Virus record (IMG/VR): IMGVR_UViG_3300044971_002285
Location: 1 to 53,387 of that record
From: a virus
Direction: 5' to 3' (one strand)
DNA: 53,387 nucleotides
Position numbers and translations under genes: made by a program
Notes under the pieces: generated by a model
What the model was told of the DNA's origin: nothing
Databases searched by the model: none
Seen by the model: the letters and a program-made list of their open reading frames with translations, nothing else
Shown: piece after piece, positions 39,651-48,343 of the stretch
How the letters are laid out: every line of letters begins with the position of its first letter
Numbering within the stretch: the first letter of the stretch is position 1

Positions 39651-42600
39651 ATGCCAGAACCTAAACTATCTCCCGCTCAGTTTGCAGCTAGAATAAAGTC
39701 ACAATATCCAGAATATAAGGATATTGCTGATGATGTTCTAGCGCAAAAGATTGTCAGCAAGTATCCGGAATATGCTGAGTCTGTTGACTTCGGAGTAAAA
39801 AAAAAAGAACCTTCGGATTCCACTACTCCAAAGGTCGCTATGGAATCTCCTTCGGAAGCTGGTTCTTCGGCGCCCAAACCACCAGGACTACTTCCTGACT
39901 TCACCGCGCTAAGGCAGCGACAGCAGGTAGAGCAAATCGGAGAAATCCCTTTGCAAAAGCAAGAAACCTACAAGCCCACCCCCGAACAGCAGAGCACTAT
40001 GATGCGGCGCATCGCCGATGGCGAGGTAGCCTATGTGCCCTCTCCGCTTTCTCAGGTGTATGAAAAGGTCAAAACAGGAGTCGAACTTGACCCCGTAGAG
40101 CAGTACACCTACGACCAGCGTCTAAACAAACTAGATGTCGAGCAAAAGATTGAGAACTACTCCAACGTAAAAGGACTAGGTCTTGCCGCTAACGCAGGTG
40201 CTCAGCTTTTCCTTGACCAGTTGTACCCTTCCGCTTTTCCAGGCTCTGAAGAATTGTCTCGGTATGCCCGTAATATGAATAAGGCATACCTTATCAGCAG
40301 CGGTGTTCCTGAAGAAGATGCGGACAAAAGTTTCAGCCAACAGAAAGACTTTATCAATGGCGCCAAGGTCTTTGGAGTAGAGGCCGCCAACACGGTAGGG
40401 CTTAGCGCCCTATCCGCAATGCTTATGGGTGCTCCTGTGGCTTCATTCGGTGTAACAGCAGCAGCCCCAGGCGTTGCTAGGCAGGCTGCGCAGGCTGTAA
40501 GTAGAAACATAGCGCAAAACCCAGCCACGTTTGCAACCATGGGCTATGTCGGGTCCAATACGGCATATAAATCGGTAAAGAACGACCCCACTAAAACAGA
40601 AGCAGAAAAGGTTGCTTATTCAACCTACGCTGGCTTAAAAGAAATGCTTACCGAATCTGGCTTTATTGGAGATTTAAGGGCGTGGAATCAGACTCTTTCA
40701 GCAGCCGAAAAAACGGCTGCGAAAGCGACATTCAAGAGCACGTTTGTTGACTATCAAAAAGCGCTTCGCAAGCAGGGCCTTGAAGAGGGAACAGAAGAGG
40801 GTGCCTCTTGGACTGGAGACCTGCTATGGGCTCTTGGCACTGGAGAAAAGCTCCCCTCTGCAAGAGAAGGCTGGGAGGCAATGGCCCTTGGCGCTGTCGC
40901 TCCGGGCTTTGCGGTAACATCGCAGTATGCTCCGACCCTTTCGGATTTTGCCGCAGGATACCTTCCCTTCACCCTACCCAAATCAGAGGACATCACTGCC
41001 CTGTCTGAGTTGAAGAAGAAAAAGGAACAGGTAGATAAGGACCTAACTACTGAGGACCTTCCCGTTGCTGAGCGCGAGAAACTCGAGGCTGCGTCTGAGA
41101 GGATATCTTCCAACATAGAATCACTAAGGCAAAAGTCTTTTGAGGAGCGTAAGGATATGTCTCCTGAAGACTTCTCTATGCTGTCTCTTATAGATGCTCA
41201 GGTAGAAGGCCTAAACCTTCAATTTGAAGCGGCTAAGACCGCTTCTATGAAGGTGGAAATTAAACAGGAAGTAATTGAATTGCTTGCTGCTAAAAAGGAA
41301 ATAGAAGACAGTTACGCAATCCCTAAAGTAGAAACAGATGCCGTTCAAGAGCAAACAGCAGGTGAAGTACCTGTTCAGCCAGGAGCCACAGTTGGCGAAG
41401 AAGTGGCGCAAGGAGAACCCCAAGCAGAACCTCAAGTCGTTGCCGAAGAAGTTGTCATCCCAGAAGAAGAAGTAACTCCAGTAGTCGAAGAGGGTATTGT
41501 TGAGGAAGTTCCATCCGAGACCCAAAATCTAACCGAAGAGGACCTCCCCGGGTTTGACCGAATGATGACCGAACTAGATGGTGTCGTTAAGAAGTCAGAG
41601 CAGCGTCGTGCCTCTAGGCAGAAGACCTTTGAAAATGCCATGAACTATGTCGTAGGCTCTAATGCCTACGAGACCGCGACAGACGTACAGCGCGAGGCTT
41701 TGGTGCGTATGGTCAACAAAAGATTTGATAAAAGGATGAAGTCCGCCCCTTCAGTGGGGCGGATGTTTGACACCATCAAAGACATCAAGAAAATCACGAT
41801 GTCTGAGTATGCACTGCTGAAAAATCAAATCCAAAGTGCAGCACGTGGAGCTAAAGACGCTAAGGTGGCAATAGCCAATGCTAGCAAGTCTGTGGGCGCA
41901 TCAATACAGGACCTCTCTAATAAAGGTAGGATTAGCCTCAAGCAAGCGGCATCACTCACCAACAGATTCGCCAAGACCAACCCGCTAGATGAGGTGTCGG
42001 TAGAGCGCTTTGTAAACTACGCAGCAAAGGTGTTTAGCAATGCCGAGTACGCAGCGCAGCTAGCCGGTCTGGCTAAGGCCATCCCGCTAGCAAAAAAGAA
42101 CGCTCAGAAGAAACTTGGTATCGCCGAAGGCGTGGCACAGCCTATAATGAGTATGCTTAGCATATCTCCAGACCTTATCCCAGATTCGGTTCTTCCCGTA
42201 TATACTGAAATTCTAGGGATGCTATCCCAGCGCACTGCTGTTCTACAACTTCAAGAGATAGATGACGTCAAGAGAAAAGTCGAAAGCGTATTAGACGCTG
42301 TAGACTTGGAATTGTCAAAAATCCCAGAGCTTGTCGAAAGGTTTATCGAATACCAAGAAAAGGTATTGGACAAAAACGAAAAGATTGATTTCCCCAAGAC
42401 CCTTTCTAAAATGGTTGCAGAGGGAATAATTGACGAGAACGAGGCTGAAATCCTTCGCAATAATCGCTCATTGGTAATACAGCGAGCCTCTAAAGAAAAG
42501 CCTACCGAGGAAGAGCTGGCGCAGGAGAAAGAGGCCCTCCTTGCAATGGTCAGCGTCGCGAAGGTTGACTCCGCTCGCCTGCCATCTCGTGACGAAAGAG

Positions 42601-45329
42601 CTGTTGCAGCTACGCTGAGTCAGCTTCTGTCCACTCCCGCGGTAGATATGCTAGACAATACTCAGCTAAAGGGATTGCTTCGTGCTATCGACAACATCAA
42701 CGACGGATTCCTGCCGCATTATGCTGAGCTGACCGTTGAGCGCCTAAACGCAATCAATGAGTCAATCAAGATAAACAAGGCCCTTGAGTCCGCCAAGCCA
42801 ATTAAGATTAGTGAGGCGATAGCAAATACCAAGTCTTTTTTATTTAGAACCAAAAACGCACCGCTAGTAGAAATGATTCGTCGCAATCCATTATACTATC
42901 TGGACCAGCTGTTTGGCAACTTCAAGGACAAAACAATCTTCAACTCAGTATTTGGAAAGGTATCTGCTGCCCAAACGAAGTTTCAAACATCTTCTAATGA
43001 CATTAGAAACAGACTAAATAACGCGGAAGATGCGGTGTTTAAGTCAAGAGAATCTGATTCCAACGAGGCCACTAAGTCTAAGTATAGGATGATGACCTAC
43101 CTGCGCGAGCTTGAGTTCTTGTCAAACCCAGGCAGCAATCAGGTTAACCCTGCTGCTGCTCATATACAGGCAACAATTGACCAAATTGAAACTGGTAAGT
43201 CTATATATACCGATAAGGAAGCGGCTATGCTTCAGGAAATTTTAGATAAATTCAGTGAGGATGGCGCCATTAAGATGCAGGAGATATACGATTCCTTCAA
43301 CAATACGGAAAAAAAGGCGATAGAAGAAATACAGAAGATAAATACGGAGCTTCGCGATAAGGCAGTCTTTACGTCGGTAATCATTCGTGGTGATAAGATA
43401 TCTCCACTGAATAACTACATGCACCTAAATGTCATTCACGAACATCGGGCCGAAGAACAGCTAATTGGCGACGCATTTGTCAATGACTACAACGAATCAC
43501 TACGTCCATCTACCAAGGCAAAGTCTTTGATAGCAAGAACCGGAAGGGTTTCTCCTATTAACTTCGACGTATTCTCCTCCACCTCTAGGGGTGCGAATTA
43601 CGTGCTTATGGATTATTTCCTAACAGAGCCAGTACGTACCACTCGTAAGATGTTTGCCGAGTCACAGAAGGCGCTAAAGAGTGGAAAAGCACCTAAGCAG
43701 CAAAGAGAAATTCTTAATGCGGTAGAGTCTGTTTTTGAAGAATCCATTGGAAACCTACTCAACAGAAACTTTACCTCTAGCTCTATGGGCGATGAGTTTG
43801 GTGCATTTATTAATCGTCAGGGCTATCGTGCCATTCTAGCTAGTGTTCCAAGGTTTCTTGGTGAGCTGACCTCCAACCTTATGTTTGCTGCCATTGTATC
43901 GCCAAAAGATTTTACGGCAGGCGCTAGGCTTAAAGACTTAGTCTTGTCAGCGGACGCTGCTAAGGTTATGGATGCTGTTGGCAGTAAGCAGACCACTAGG
44001 CTGTATCCCAACGAAAGCCTTAGCGGTAAGCTTATTGACGAATCCATTATGAGTCAGGCTGCCGGAGCAAAAGGCAGCCGAGCCAAGGGCGACGTGGCAA
44101 ACAAAATTAATCAGGTATACAACAAGGCAGGAATTAGAAATTTCCAAAATTTCGTAGCTACTGCCTCTGATGCCTTGATATCTACTCCCGATAAACTAAT
44201 AATGCGCCCACTTTGGTTTGGTGCTTTCGCTAATGAGTTTAAGAAGCAGACCGGTAAGGATGCTGACTTTGACCTTATCGCTAGCAATAACGAGGCCTAT
44301 ATGAACGCAAACAAAGATGCGTTAGCAAGAGCAAATGATTATGCTGACCAGACTTCGGTTTTTGCTGGTGCATCGGACAACGCCTTTATGGGAATCCTAA
44401 AGGGAGTTCCTAATAAAAATCAAAATGGTCTTGTTAAATTTTTTAATACGTTCAACAACTTTATGACTCGTTTCTTGATTTACGAATATGTAACTGCAAG
44501 AACGGGAATCTATGCTGCAATGGGCAATGGAGCTGTCTCTAAAAAGCAGGGTGTCGCTCTGTTGGCTGGCGCTACAACCAGGATGGTCGCCTACTCGGTG
44601 CTTGTCCCTATGCTCAATGAGTTAATGATTAGTATCGTCAATAGCCTTCTTGGCAGGCCAGACAAGGAAGAAGAGGACGAGAAGTCATTCGCGCAGCGCC
44701 TAGCGCAGGGTACTACCTCAGCCGTTACCTCTCTTCTTTTGGGTCGTGACTTTGGAAACATCGTAAAGGCTCCTATTGCCTATGGTGTTGAGCGTGTAAA
44801 TCAGGATTACTTGGATTTTCTTCGCAATGGCGAGTACGATTCTTTCAAAGACCAGATAATGTTCAGTCAAATCCCTGTCGGCGACGAGTCTGGCAGTCAG
44901 ACAAATGTTGGCGACTTTCTGATAACCATGTTAGGTCCTTCCGCTCCAGCTATGAGGTCACTTGATTTTGCGCGAAAAACATTACGCGATGAAGACAAGA
45001 AGGAGCCTGACGCTATAAAGCGCCAAGAGATGGCAAAATACGTACGCATACCCCTTGAGTTGGCTGGGCAGGCTGGATTTGTTCCGCTGTACAAGGACCT
45101 TCGTAAGATTCTGCTCAATGAAATGTACAAAGACCTCAGGAAAGCGGAAGACACCCCCGACGGCCTTAGCAAGATGAATAAGAAGGATATGGAGTTTTTA
45201 TATCCCGAGATATACAATCAGCTTTACGGCCCCGACAGCCCTCTTCTTGATTACGAGCAAATCAAAAAAGATTTGCGAAAGGAGCAGAAGATTCTTTTAG
45301 AGTCGGCAAAATACGACGGCGCCAAGTAG
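39651..45329 (+). CDS. Giant internal virion / ejection-type protein, 1892 aa
   Basis: I start it at ATG 39651 (an upstream ATG at 39618 would overlap the preceding gene by 23 nt). The N-terminus carries a repeat of the type LSPAQFAARIKSQYPEYKDI / LAQKIVSKYPEYAE, typical of very large virion proteins of Bacteroidetes phages. The centre contains Glu/Val-rich linkers (about residues 555-640) and long helices. A hydrophobic Ala/Gly/Val region lies near 220-300 and another near the C-terminus (VALLAGATTRMVAYSVLVPM), as expected for proteins that insert into membranes during DNA entry. The segment RRNPLYYLDQLFGNFKDKTI recurs in related phage proteins. No lysozyme motif recognised. Confidence 0.75.
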   Translation: MPEPKLSPAQFAARIKSQYPEYKDIADDVLAQKIVSKYPEYAESVDFGVKKKEPSDSTTPKVAMESPSEAGSSAPKPPGLLPDFTALRQRQQVEQIGEIPLQKQETYKPTPEQQSTMMRRIADGEVAYVPSPLSQVYEKVKTGVELDPVEQYTYDQRLNKLDVEQKIENYSNVKGLGLAANAGAQLFLDQLYPSAFPGSEELSRYARNMNKAYLISSGVPEEDADKSFSQQKDFINGAKVFGVEAANTVGLSALSAMLMGAPVASFGVTAAAPGVARQAAQAVSRNIAQNPATFATMGYVGSNTAYKSVKNDPTKTEAEKVAYSTYAGLKEMLTESGFIGDLRAWNQTLSAAEKTAAKATFKSTFVDYQKALRKQGLEEGTEEGASWTGDLLWALGTGEKLPSAREGWEAMALGAVAPGFAVTSQYAPTLSDFAAGYLPFTLPKSEDITALSELKKKKEQVDKDLTTEDLPVAEREKLEAASERISSNIESLRQKSFEERKDMSPEDFSMLSLIDAQVEGLNLQFEAAKTASMKVEIKQEVIELLAAKKEIEDSYAIPKVETDAVQEQTAGEVPVQPGATVGEEVAQGEPQAEPQVVAEEVVIPEEEVTPVVEEGIVEEVPSETQNLTEEDLPGFDRMMTELDGVVKKSEQRRASRQKTFENAMNYVVGSNAYETATDVQREALVRMVNKRFDKRMKSAPSVGRMFDTIKDIKKITMSEYALLKNQIQSAARGAKDAKVAIANASKSVGASIQDLSNKGRISLKQAASLTNRFAKTNPLDEVSVERFVNYAAKVFSNAEYAAQLAGLAKAIPLAKKNAQKKLGIAEGVAQPIMSMLSISPDLIPDSVLPVYTEILGMLSQRTAVLQLQEIDDVKRKVESVLDAVDLELSKIPELVERFIEYQEKVLDKNEKIDFPKTLSKMVAEGIIDENEAEILRNNRSLVIQRASKEKPTEEELAQEKEALLAMVSVAKVDSARLPSRDERAVAATLSQLLSTPAVDMLDNTQLKGLLRAIDNINDGFLPHYAELTVERLNAINESIKINKALESAKPIKISEAIANTKSFLFRTKNAPLVEMIRRNPLYYLDQLFGNFKDKTIFNSVFGKVSAAQTKFQTSSNDIRNRLNNAEDAVFKSRESDSNEATKSKYRMMTYLRELEFLSNPGSNQVNPAAAHIQATIDQIETGKSIYTDKEAAMLQEILDKFSEDGAIKMQEIYDSFNNTEKKAIEEIQKINTELRDKAVFTSVIIRGDKISPLNNYMHLNVIHEHRAEEQLIGDAFVNDYNESLRPSTKAKSLIARTGRVSPINFDVFSSTSRGANYVLMDYFLTEPVRTTRKMFAESQKALKSGKAPKQQREILNAVESVFEESIGNLLNRNFTSSSMGDEFGAFINRQGYRAILASVPRFLGELTSNLMFAAIVSPKDFTAGARLKDLVLSADAAKVMDAVGSKQTTRLYPNESLSGKLIDESIMSQAAGAKGSRAKGDVANKINQVYNKAGIRNFQNFVATASDALISTPDKLIMRPLWFGAFANEFKKQTGKDADFDLIASNNEAYMNANKDALARANDYADQTSVFAGASDNAFMGILKGVPNKNQNGLVKFFNTFNNFMTRFLIYEYVTARTGIYAAMGNGAVSKKQGVALLAGATTRMVAYSVLVPMLNELMISIVNSLLGRPDKEEEDEKSFAQRLAQGTTSAVTSLLLGRDFGNIVKAPIAYGVERVNQDYLDFLRNGEYDSFKDQIMFSQIPVGDESGSQTNVGDFLITMLGPSAPAMRSLDFARKTLRDEDKKEPDAIKRQEMAKYVRIPLELAGQAGFVPLYKDLRKILLNEMYKDLRKAEDTPDGLSKMNKKDMEFLYPEIYNQLYGPDSPLLDYEQIKKDLRKEQKILLESAKYDGAK

Positions 45330-45361
45330 ATTTCGCCCCCTGCATTTTAGTTGTGGCCATG

Positions 45362-45369
45362 TATTTTTG
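45362..45369 (+). promoter_or_regulatory. TAnnTTTG box (TATTTTTG) 4 nt before the start codon of the lysis cluster
   Basis: Box, CTGC, ATG 45374. It decides the start of the first lysis gene: the same 12-nt spacing as three other operons argues against a start at GTG 45353 or ATG 45359. Confidence 0.65.
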
Positions 45370-45373
45370 CTGC

Positions 45374-45595
45374 ATGGGATGGAAGGAAATTTTTAAGAAG
45401 AGTAACGACTACGACGAGAAAAACGTGCTTGGAGCACTCTCGTTTACGGTGATGGTGATAGTTATGATTGCAGACCTCGTGACGGGAGTTTGCGGCACAC
45501 ATCTCCCCTTAAATGAGTACGTATATAACAGTTTCGTTATAGTAACCCTTGGATGCTTTGGCATCTCTGGAATAGAGAAGTTCGCTAAGAAATGA
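45374..45595 (+). CDS. Holin-like small membrane protein, 73 aa
   Basis: Two hydrophobic helices (ALSFTVMVIVMIADLVTG; YNSFVIVTLGCFGISG) with a charged N-terminus (MGWKEIFKKSNDYDEKN) and a basic C-terminus (EKFAKK). Size, two transmembrane segments and location in front of spanin-like genes suggest a holin or pinholin that would release the GH19 endolysin. The stop overlaps the next ATG by 4 nt. The promoter-box spacing supports ATG 45374. Confidence 0.65.
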   Translation: MGWKEIFKKSNDYDEKNVLGALSFTVMVIVMIADLVTGVCGTHLPLNEYVYNSFVIVTLGCFGISGIEKFAKK

Positions 45596-45843
45596 AAATG
45601 CCCGTATCTTTTGACCAGTTCCAAAAGAACCCGGTTGCCGCAATTGCCTTTGTGGCAATTGTTGCCATAGGATATCTGTACGTCGACCAGAAAATGACCA
45701 ACACCAAGGTTGATGACCGCTGCCAGACCCGTGTAAACGAGCTAGATGCTAAGGTAGAGAAGTACACCCAGCACATTCGCCGCCTTGACTCCGCGCTGGC
45801 ATACACAAGTGCTAAGAACGAAATGCTTATCCAAACGAAATGA
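45592..45843 (+). CDS. Single-pass membrane coiled-coil protein (inner spanin-like), 83 aa
   Basis: One N-terminal transmembrane helix (NPVAAIAFVAIVAIGYLYV) followed by a soluble helical part (TRVNELDAKVEKYTQHIRRL). This N-in, C-out coiled-coil layout is that of inner-membrane spanins such as Rz. Overlaps neighbours by 4 nt on both sides. Role inferred from topology and location. Confidence 0.6.
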   Translation: MKMPVSFDQFQKNPVAAIAFVAIVAIGYLYVDQKMTNTKVDDRCQTRVNELDAKVEKYTQHIRRLDSALAYTSAKNEMLIQTK

Positions 45844-46184
45844 GACACATACTCCTGCTTTTCATCATCGGTATCGCCATTGGCAGCGTGATTGCGGAGC
45901 AGAGAACTGCTCCCGCTAAAGCTGACCCCGTTGATATGCTTATAGAGAAATCACATGGCACCATGCGCAAGGCCGCAGCGGTATCGCAGCGTGCTGACAA
46001 GCAAGTAGCCGAGGGCGTAAGCAAGATGAAAGAATCAATTCAAGCACTGGAGATGGAAAAGAAGCAGTTGGTGGAACAAGTTAAAGTAATGCAAGATGAG
46101 ATTGTTGCTATTAAGTCTGAGCCTGTTGCTCAGCCTTTCAATGTACTCGCAATCCTACCCGATTCAACGGGTGGAGGGGAGTGA
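45840..46184 (+). CDS. Membrane-anchored or exported coiled-coil protein, 114 aa
   Basis: N-terminal hydrophobic segment MRHILLLFIIGIAIGSVIA (signal anchor or cleavable signal) then a long helix (KMKESIQALEMEKKQLVEQV) and a flexible tail ending DSTGGGE. The last 89 nt are also read in another frame as the signal peptide of the next gene. Likely part of the lysis or envelope module. Confidence 0.6.
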   Translation: MRHILLLFIIGIAIGSVIAEQRTAPAKADPVDMLIEKSHGTMRKAAAVSQRADKQVAEGVSKMKESIQALEMEKKQLVEQVKVMQDEIVAIKSEPVAQPFNVLAILPDSTGGGE

Positions 46185-46458
46185 TACAGTGGTCGTTCTG
46201 AAGATGTCTCAGGCCGCTGCGATGAACAACAGATTCGTAAGGCTAAAGAAAGAGATTGACTCCGTAAGCGTAGACTATCGCGATATGAAATCTATTGCCG
46301 ACTCTCTCGCCACACAGAATGTCCGAACTATGGAGATGCTCCGCAAGGCTAGTCTCGAGCCTGAGGCTGCGGTAAAAAAAGCAAATGACCAATGGCGTAC
46401 TGGAGTTGCTCTATATCTGTGGGGTAGATTTGCATTCTTCGTATTATTTGAGCTATGA
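46096..46458 (+). CDS. Exported protein overlapping the previous gene, 120 aa
   Basis: ATG 46096 lies inside the preceding gene, in the +1 frame. The first 20 residues are a strong signal sequence (MRLLLLSLSLLLSLSMYSQ, cleavage likely near SQ). The mature part is helical with regular Ser/Asp/Lys, and the C-terminus is hydrophobic (GVALYLWGRFAFFVLFEL), so it may span the envelope. An overlap of 89 nt coding in two frames is unusual outside spanin pairs. Confidence 0.55.
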   Translation: MRLLLLSLSLLLSLSMYSQSYPIQRVEGSDTVVVLKMSQAAAMNNRFVRLKKEIDSVSVDYRDMKSIADSLATQNVRTMEMLRKASLEPEAAVKKANDQWRTGVALYLWGRFAFFVLFEL

Positions 46459-46916
46459 TGGACAACACAATTAAAAGATGCTTTTTACTGATTCTCACAA
46501 TACCGTTTTTCATAGGGTGCTCCGCAAACTGGCACATGAAAAAAGCCATAGCAAAGGACCCGACACTATTGTCGGCGCCCACGGTTGTTACGAAATGGGA
46601 TACGATTACGATGCCACAAATAACAATAGTAGACACGGTAGAGGTTCCCGCCGTAGGCGATAGCGTAGTCGTTCAGAGCGACTCTATAGCAGTTACTATA
46701 AAGACAATCGTAGATGGGAACGGCAAGAAAAAACTTGCCGTCTCCGCCAAGACAACGACCATCAGGGTCCCCCACTATATCCACGTAGAGTGCCCACCAC
46801 AGGTGAAGGTGCTACCCATTCCTTGGTATTACAAGGTGTATAAAATATCGTTTTTTATACTGATAGCATTGCTGTTGCTTATTGCACTTCAGCGACTTCG
46901 TTCATCCATTGTTTAA
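46455..46916 (+). CDS. Lipoprotein with C-terminal transmembrane helix (unimolecular spanin candidate), 153 aa
   Basis: A lipobox at the N-terminus (LILTIPFFIGC, Cys at about 22) predicts outer-membrane lipidation. The middle is a beta-rich region with DTITMPQITIVDTVEV and SVVVQSDSIAVTIK, then VPHYIHVECPPQVKVLP. A C-terminal transmembrane helix (KISFFILIALLLLIALQRL) completes the layout of u-spanins such as T1 gp11, which link outer membrane to inner membrane in a single chain. Four nt overlap with the preceding stop. Function is inferred from topology. Confidence 0.65.
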   Translation: MMDNTIKRCFLLILTIPFFIGCSANWHMKKAIAKDPTLLSAPTVVTKWDTITMPQITIVDTVEVPAVGDSVVVQSDSIAVTIKTIVDGNGKKKLAVSAKTTTIRVPHYIHVECPPQVKVLPIPWYYKVYKISFFILIALLLLIALQRLRSSIV

Positions 46917-46930
46917 TTACAAAATATAAC

Positions 46931-46938
46931 TAACTTTG
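46931..46938 (+). promoter_or_regulatory. Canonical promoter (TTG-N19-TAACTTTG)
   Basis: TTG at 46909-46911, 19-nt spacer, TAACTTTG, then 12 nt to ATG 46951. The 12-nt leader contains AGGAAGT, a reasonable Shine-Dalgarno. Confidence 0.7.
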
Positions 46939-46950
46939 AGTCAGGAAGTA

Positions 46951-47181
46951 ATGGCTATTGCCGAAAAAAAACGTCCAATGGAATGGGAATACTACACCAA
47001 CCAGAGTAAGAGAGAGGAGATTGATAATCTCCTCCAGCAGGCAGCATCTTTGTTTGCCAACTGCGACTCGACCCCTGAAGCGAAGGTAATTGCTCGTAAG
47101 CGCGAGAAAGATATACTGCGGAAGGTTGCTAAGATAGACAGCTTCTTCGCGGAACGCTGCGGCTGCAACGAGCTATACTAA
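46951..47181 (+). CDS. Hypothetical charged helical protein, 76 aa
   Basis: Start chosen at ATG 46951, since a TTG at 46936 lies inside the promoter box. Product MAIAEKKRPMEWEYYTNQSK, helical centre (EEIDNLLQQAASLFANCD), C-terminus with CGCNELY. It runs 9 nt into the stop region of the convergent glycosyltransferase gene. Not recognised. It has its own promoter, unlike the lysis genes just before. Confidence 0.65.
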   Translation: MAIAEKKRPMEWEYYTNQSKREEIDNLLQQAASLFANCDSTPEAKVIARKREKDILRKVAKIDSFFAERCGCNELY

Positions 47182-48138
47182 TCCCTTTAGCCGCTCCTTG
47201 TTTATCAAGGATATATCGTAGTGCTTCTTGCAGTACTCGTATAACTCTCCAGCAAGGTTTTGCGCTTTCTCAAGGGTCATCTCTTTAACAGCTGTCCTCC
47301 AGTCCTCTGGGGTCGAGCATATTATGCCCGTCTTGTTGTGAATCACCGCCTCCTTATATGGGGTGACGTTTGACACTATGATTGCTGTCTTGGTATACCC
47401 TGCCTCTATCACCTTTAGGTTGGACTTACACCTGTTGAATTTGGTGTTTATTATTGGCGATAACGACACATCAAAGTGTCGGTAGAGCTGCGCATATAGA
47501 TGGATGTCCTTTGGATACATCGTGTATTTAGCACGAAGAATATCCGGATAGTCCATAAGGTTCATGCAGTATAGCTCGTAGTCTTCAAAGGTCATCCCCA
47601 TTGATAGCAAATCCTTCTGATGCCCGTTAGCACCTAAATATCCAAAGCGAACCAGCCCATTGGGGTTTGGGTCTTTCTCTTGGTCAGCCCACTGCTCTTC
47701 CTGCTCATGCACGGTGTTGGGGATAATCCTGTAAGGTATATTTTTATTTACCTTTCGCATCTTATGGGCGAGCGCCTCAGAGGGTGTCCATATCTCATCG
47801 GCAATCCTAATGGTTGCTAGAATCTCGCGGGATATCTGCTTTTTGTATACCTCCTTTGCGGGGTTGTCATCGGGCAGCACCCAGTAGTCGTCGTTGTCGA
47901 GGATAAGCTTCACCTTGTATCCCTTTAGCCAACGCTTAAAGGACCCGTAGTTGGAGACGGTACACCTTCTAGATACTACCACGCTACCAACCTTTGTCAT
48001 ATCAAATTCCTTGAGCTCATCGAAGCTCGAGAAAAAGTGTATGTTGATTCCTTCTTCTGCCTTTAGGCGAAGAAACGGGGTCATCAATCTGTGGTAGTTG
48101 ATGCCGTTTAGGCCATCAAGAAATATCAGAGTTATCAT
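47173..48138 (-). CDS. GT4-family glycosyltransferase, 321 aa
   Basis: ATG 48138. GT-B fold with a nucleotide-binding C-terminal half: ILDNDDYWVLPDDNPAKEVY, then ADEIWTPSEALAHKMRKVNK, IIPNTVHEQEEQW, LVRFGYLGANGHQKDL, and DVSLSPIINTKFNRCKSNLK followed by KVIEAGYTKTAIIVSNVTPY with the Glu-containing phosphate-binding turn. Transfers a sugar from an activated donor, with virion or host glycan as possible acceptor. Sits at the end of the minus-strand replication operon, overlapping the 75-aa gene by 23 nt. Confidence 0.8.
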   Translation of the reverse strand: MITLIFLDGLNGINYHRLMTPFLRLKAEEGINIHFFSSFDELKEFDMTKVGSVVVSRRCTVSNYGSFKRWLKGYKVKLILDNDDYWVLPDDNPAKEVYKKQISREILATIRIADEIWTPSEALAHKMRKVNKNIPYRIIPNTVHEQEEQWADQEKDPNPNGLVRFGYLGANGHQKDLLSMGMTFEDYELYCMNLMDYPDILRAKYTMYPKDIHLYAQLYRHFDVSLSPIINTKFNRCKSNLKVIEAGYTKTAIIVSNVTPYKEAVIHNKTGIICSTPEDWRTAVKEMTLEKAQNLAGELYEYCKKHYDISLINKERLKGLV

Positions 48139-48343
48139 CGTGGTATTCCAATAATGCGGAGCGAATCATATCAAACTCGCTGTCTATCTCCCTCTTGAAC
48201 TTGCGTATGGTATTGTGAAGCCTGTCTGCGTCAGTCCTTGCTCTTCCTGCTTCGTCGTGCAGGCTTTCGTACAGGAGTGTTGCTGCGTTTGCTATCCTCG
48301 ATGTCGCCATGAAGTAGGTCTTGCTCAGTTCCTTTTTGTCCAT
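48116..48343 (-). CDS. Hypothetical helical protein, 75 aa
   Basis: ATG 48343 (an internal ATG at 48310 is also possible). Helical and charged (RIANAATLLYESLHDEAGRA; KFKREIDSEFDMIRSALLEY). Overlaps the 3' end of the RusA gene by 113 nt in another frame, and the glycosyltransferase start by 23 nt. Without it, a 92-nt gap would remain before the glycosyltransferase. Confidence 0.5.
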   Translation of the reverse strand: MDKKELSKTYFMATSRIANAATLLYESLHDEAGRARTDADRLHNTIRKFKREIDSEFDMIRSALLEYHDDNSDIS

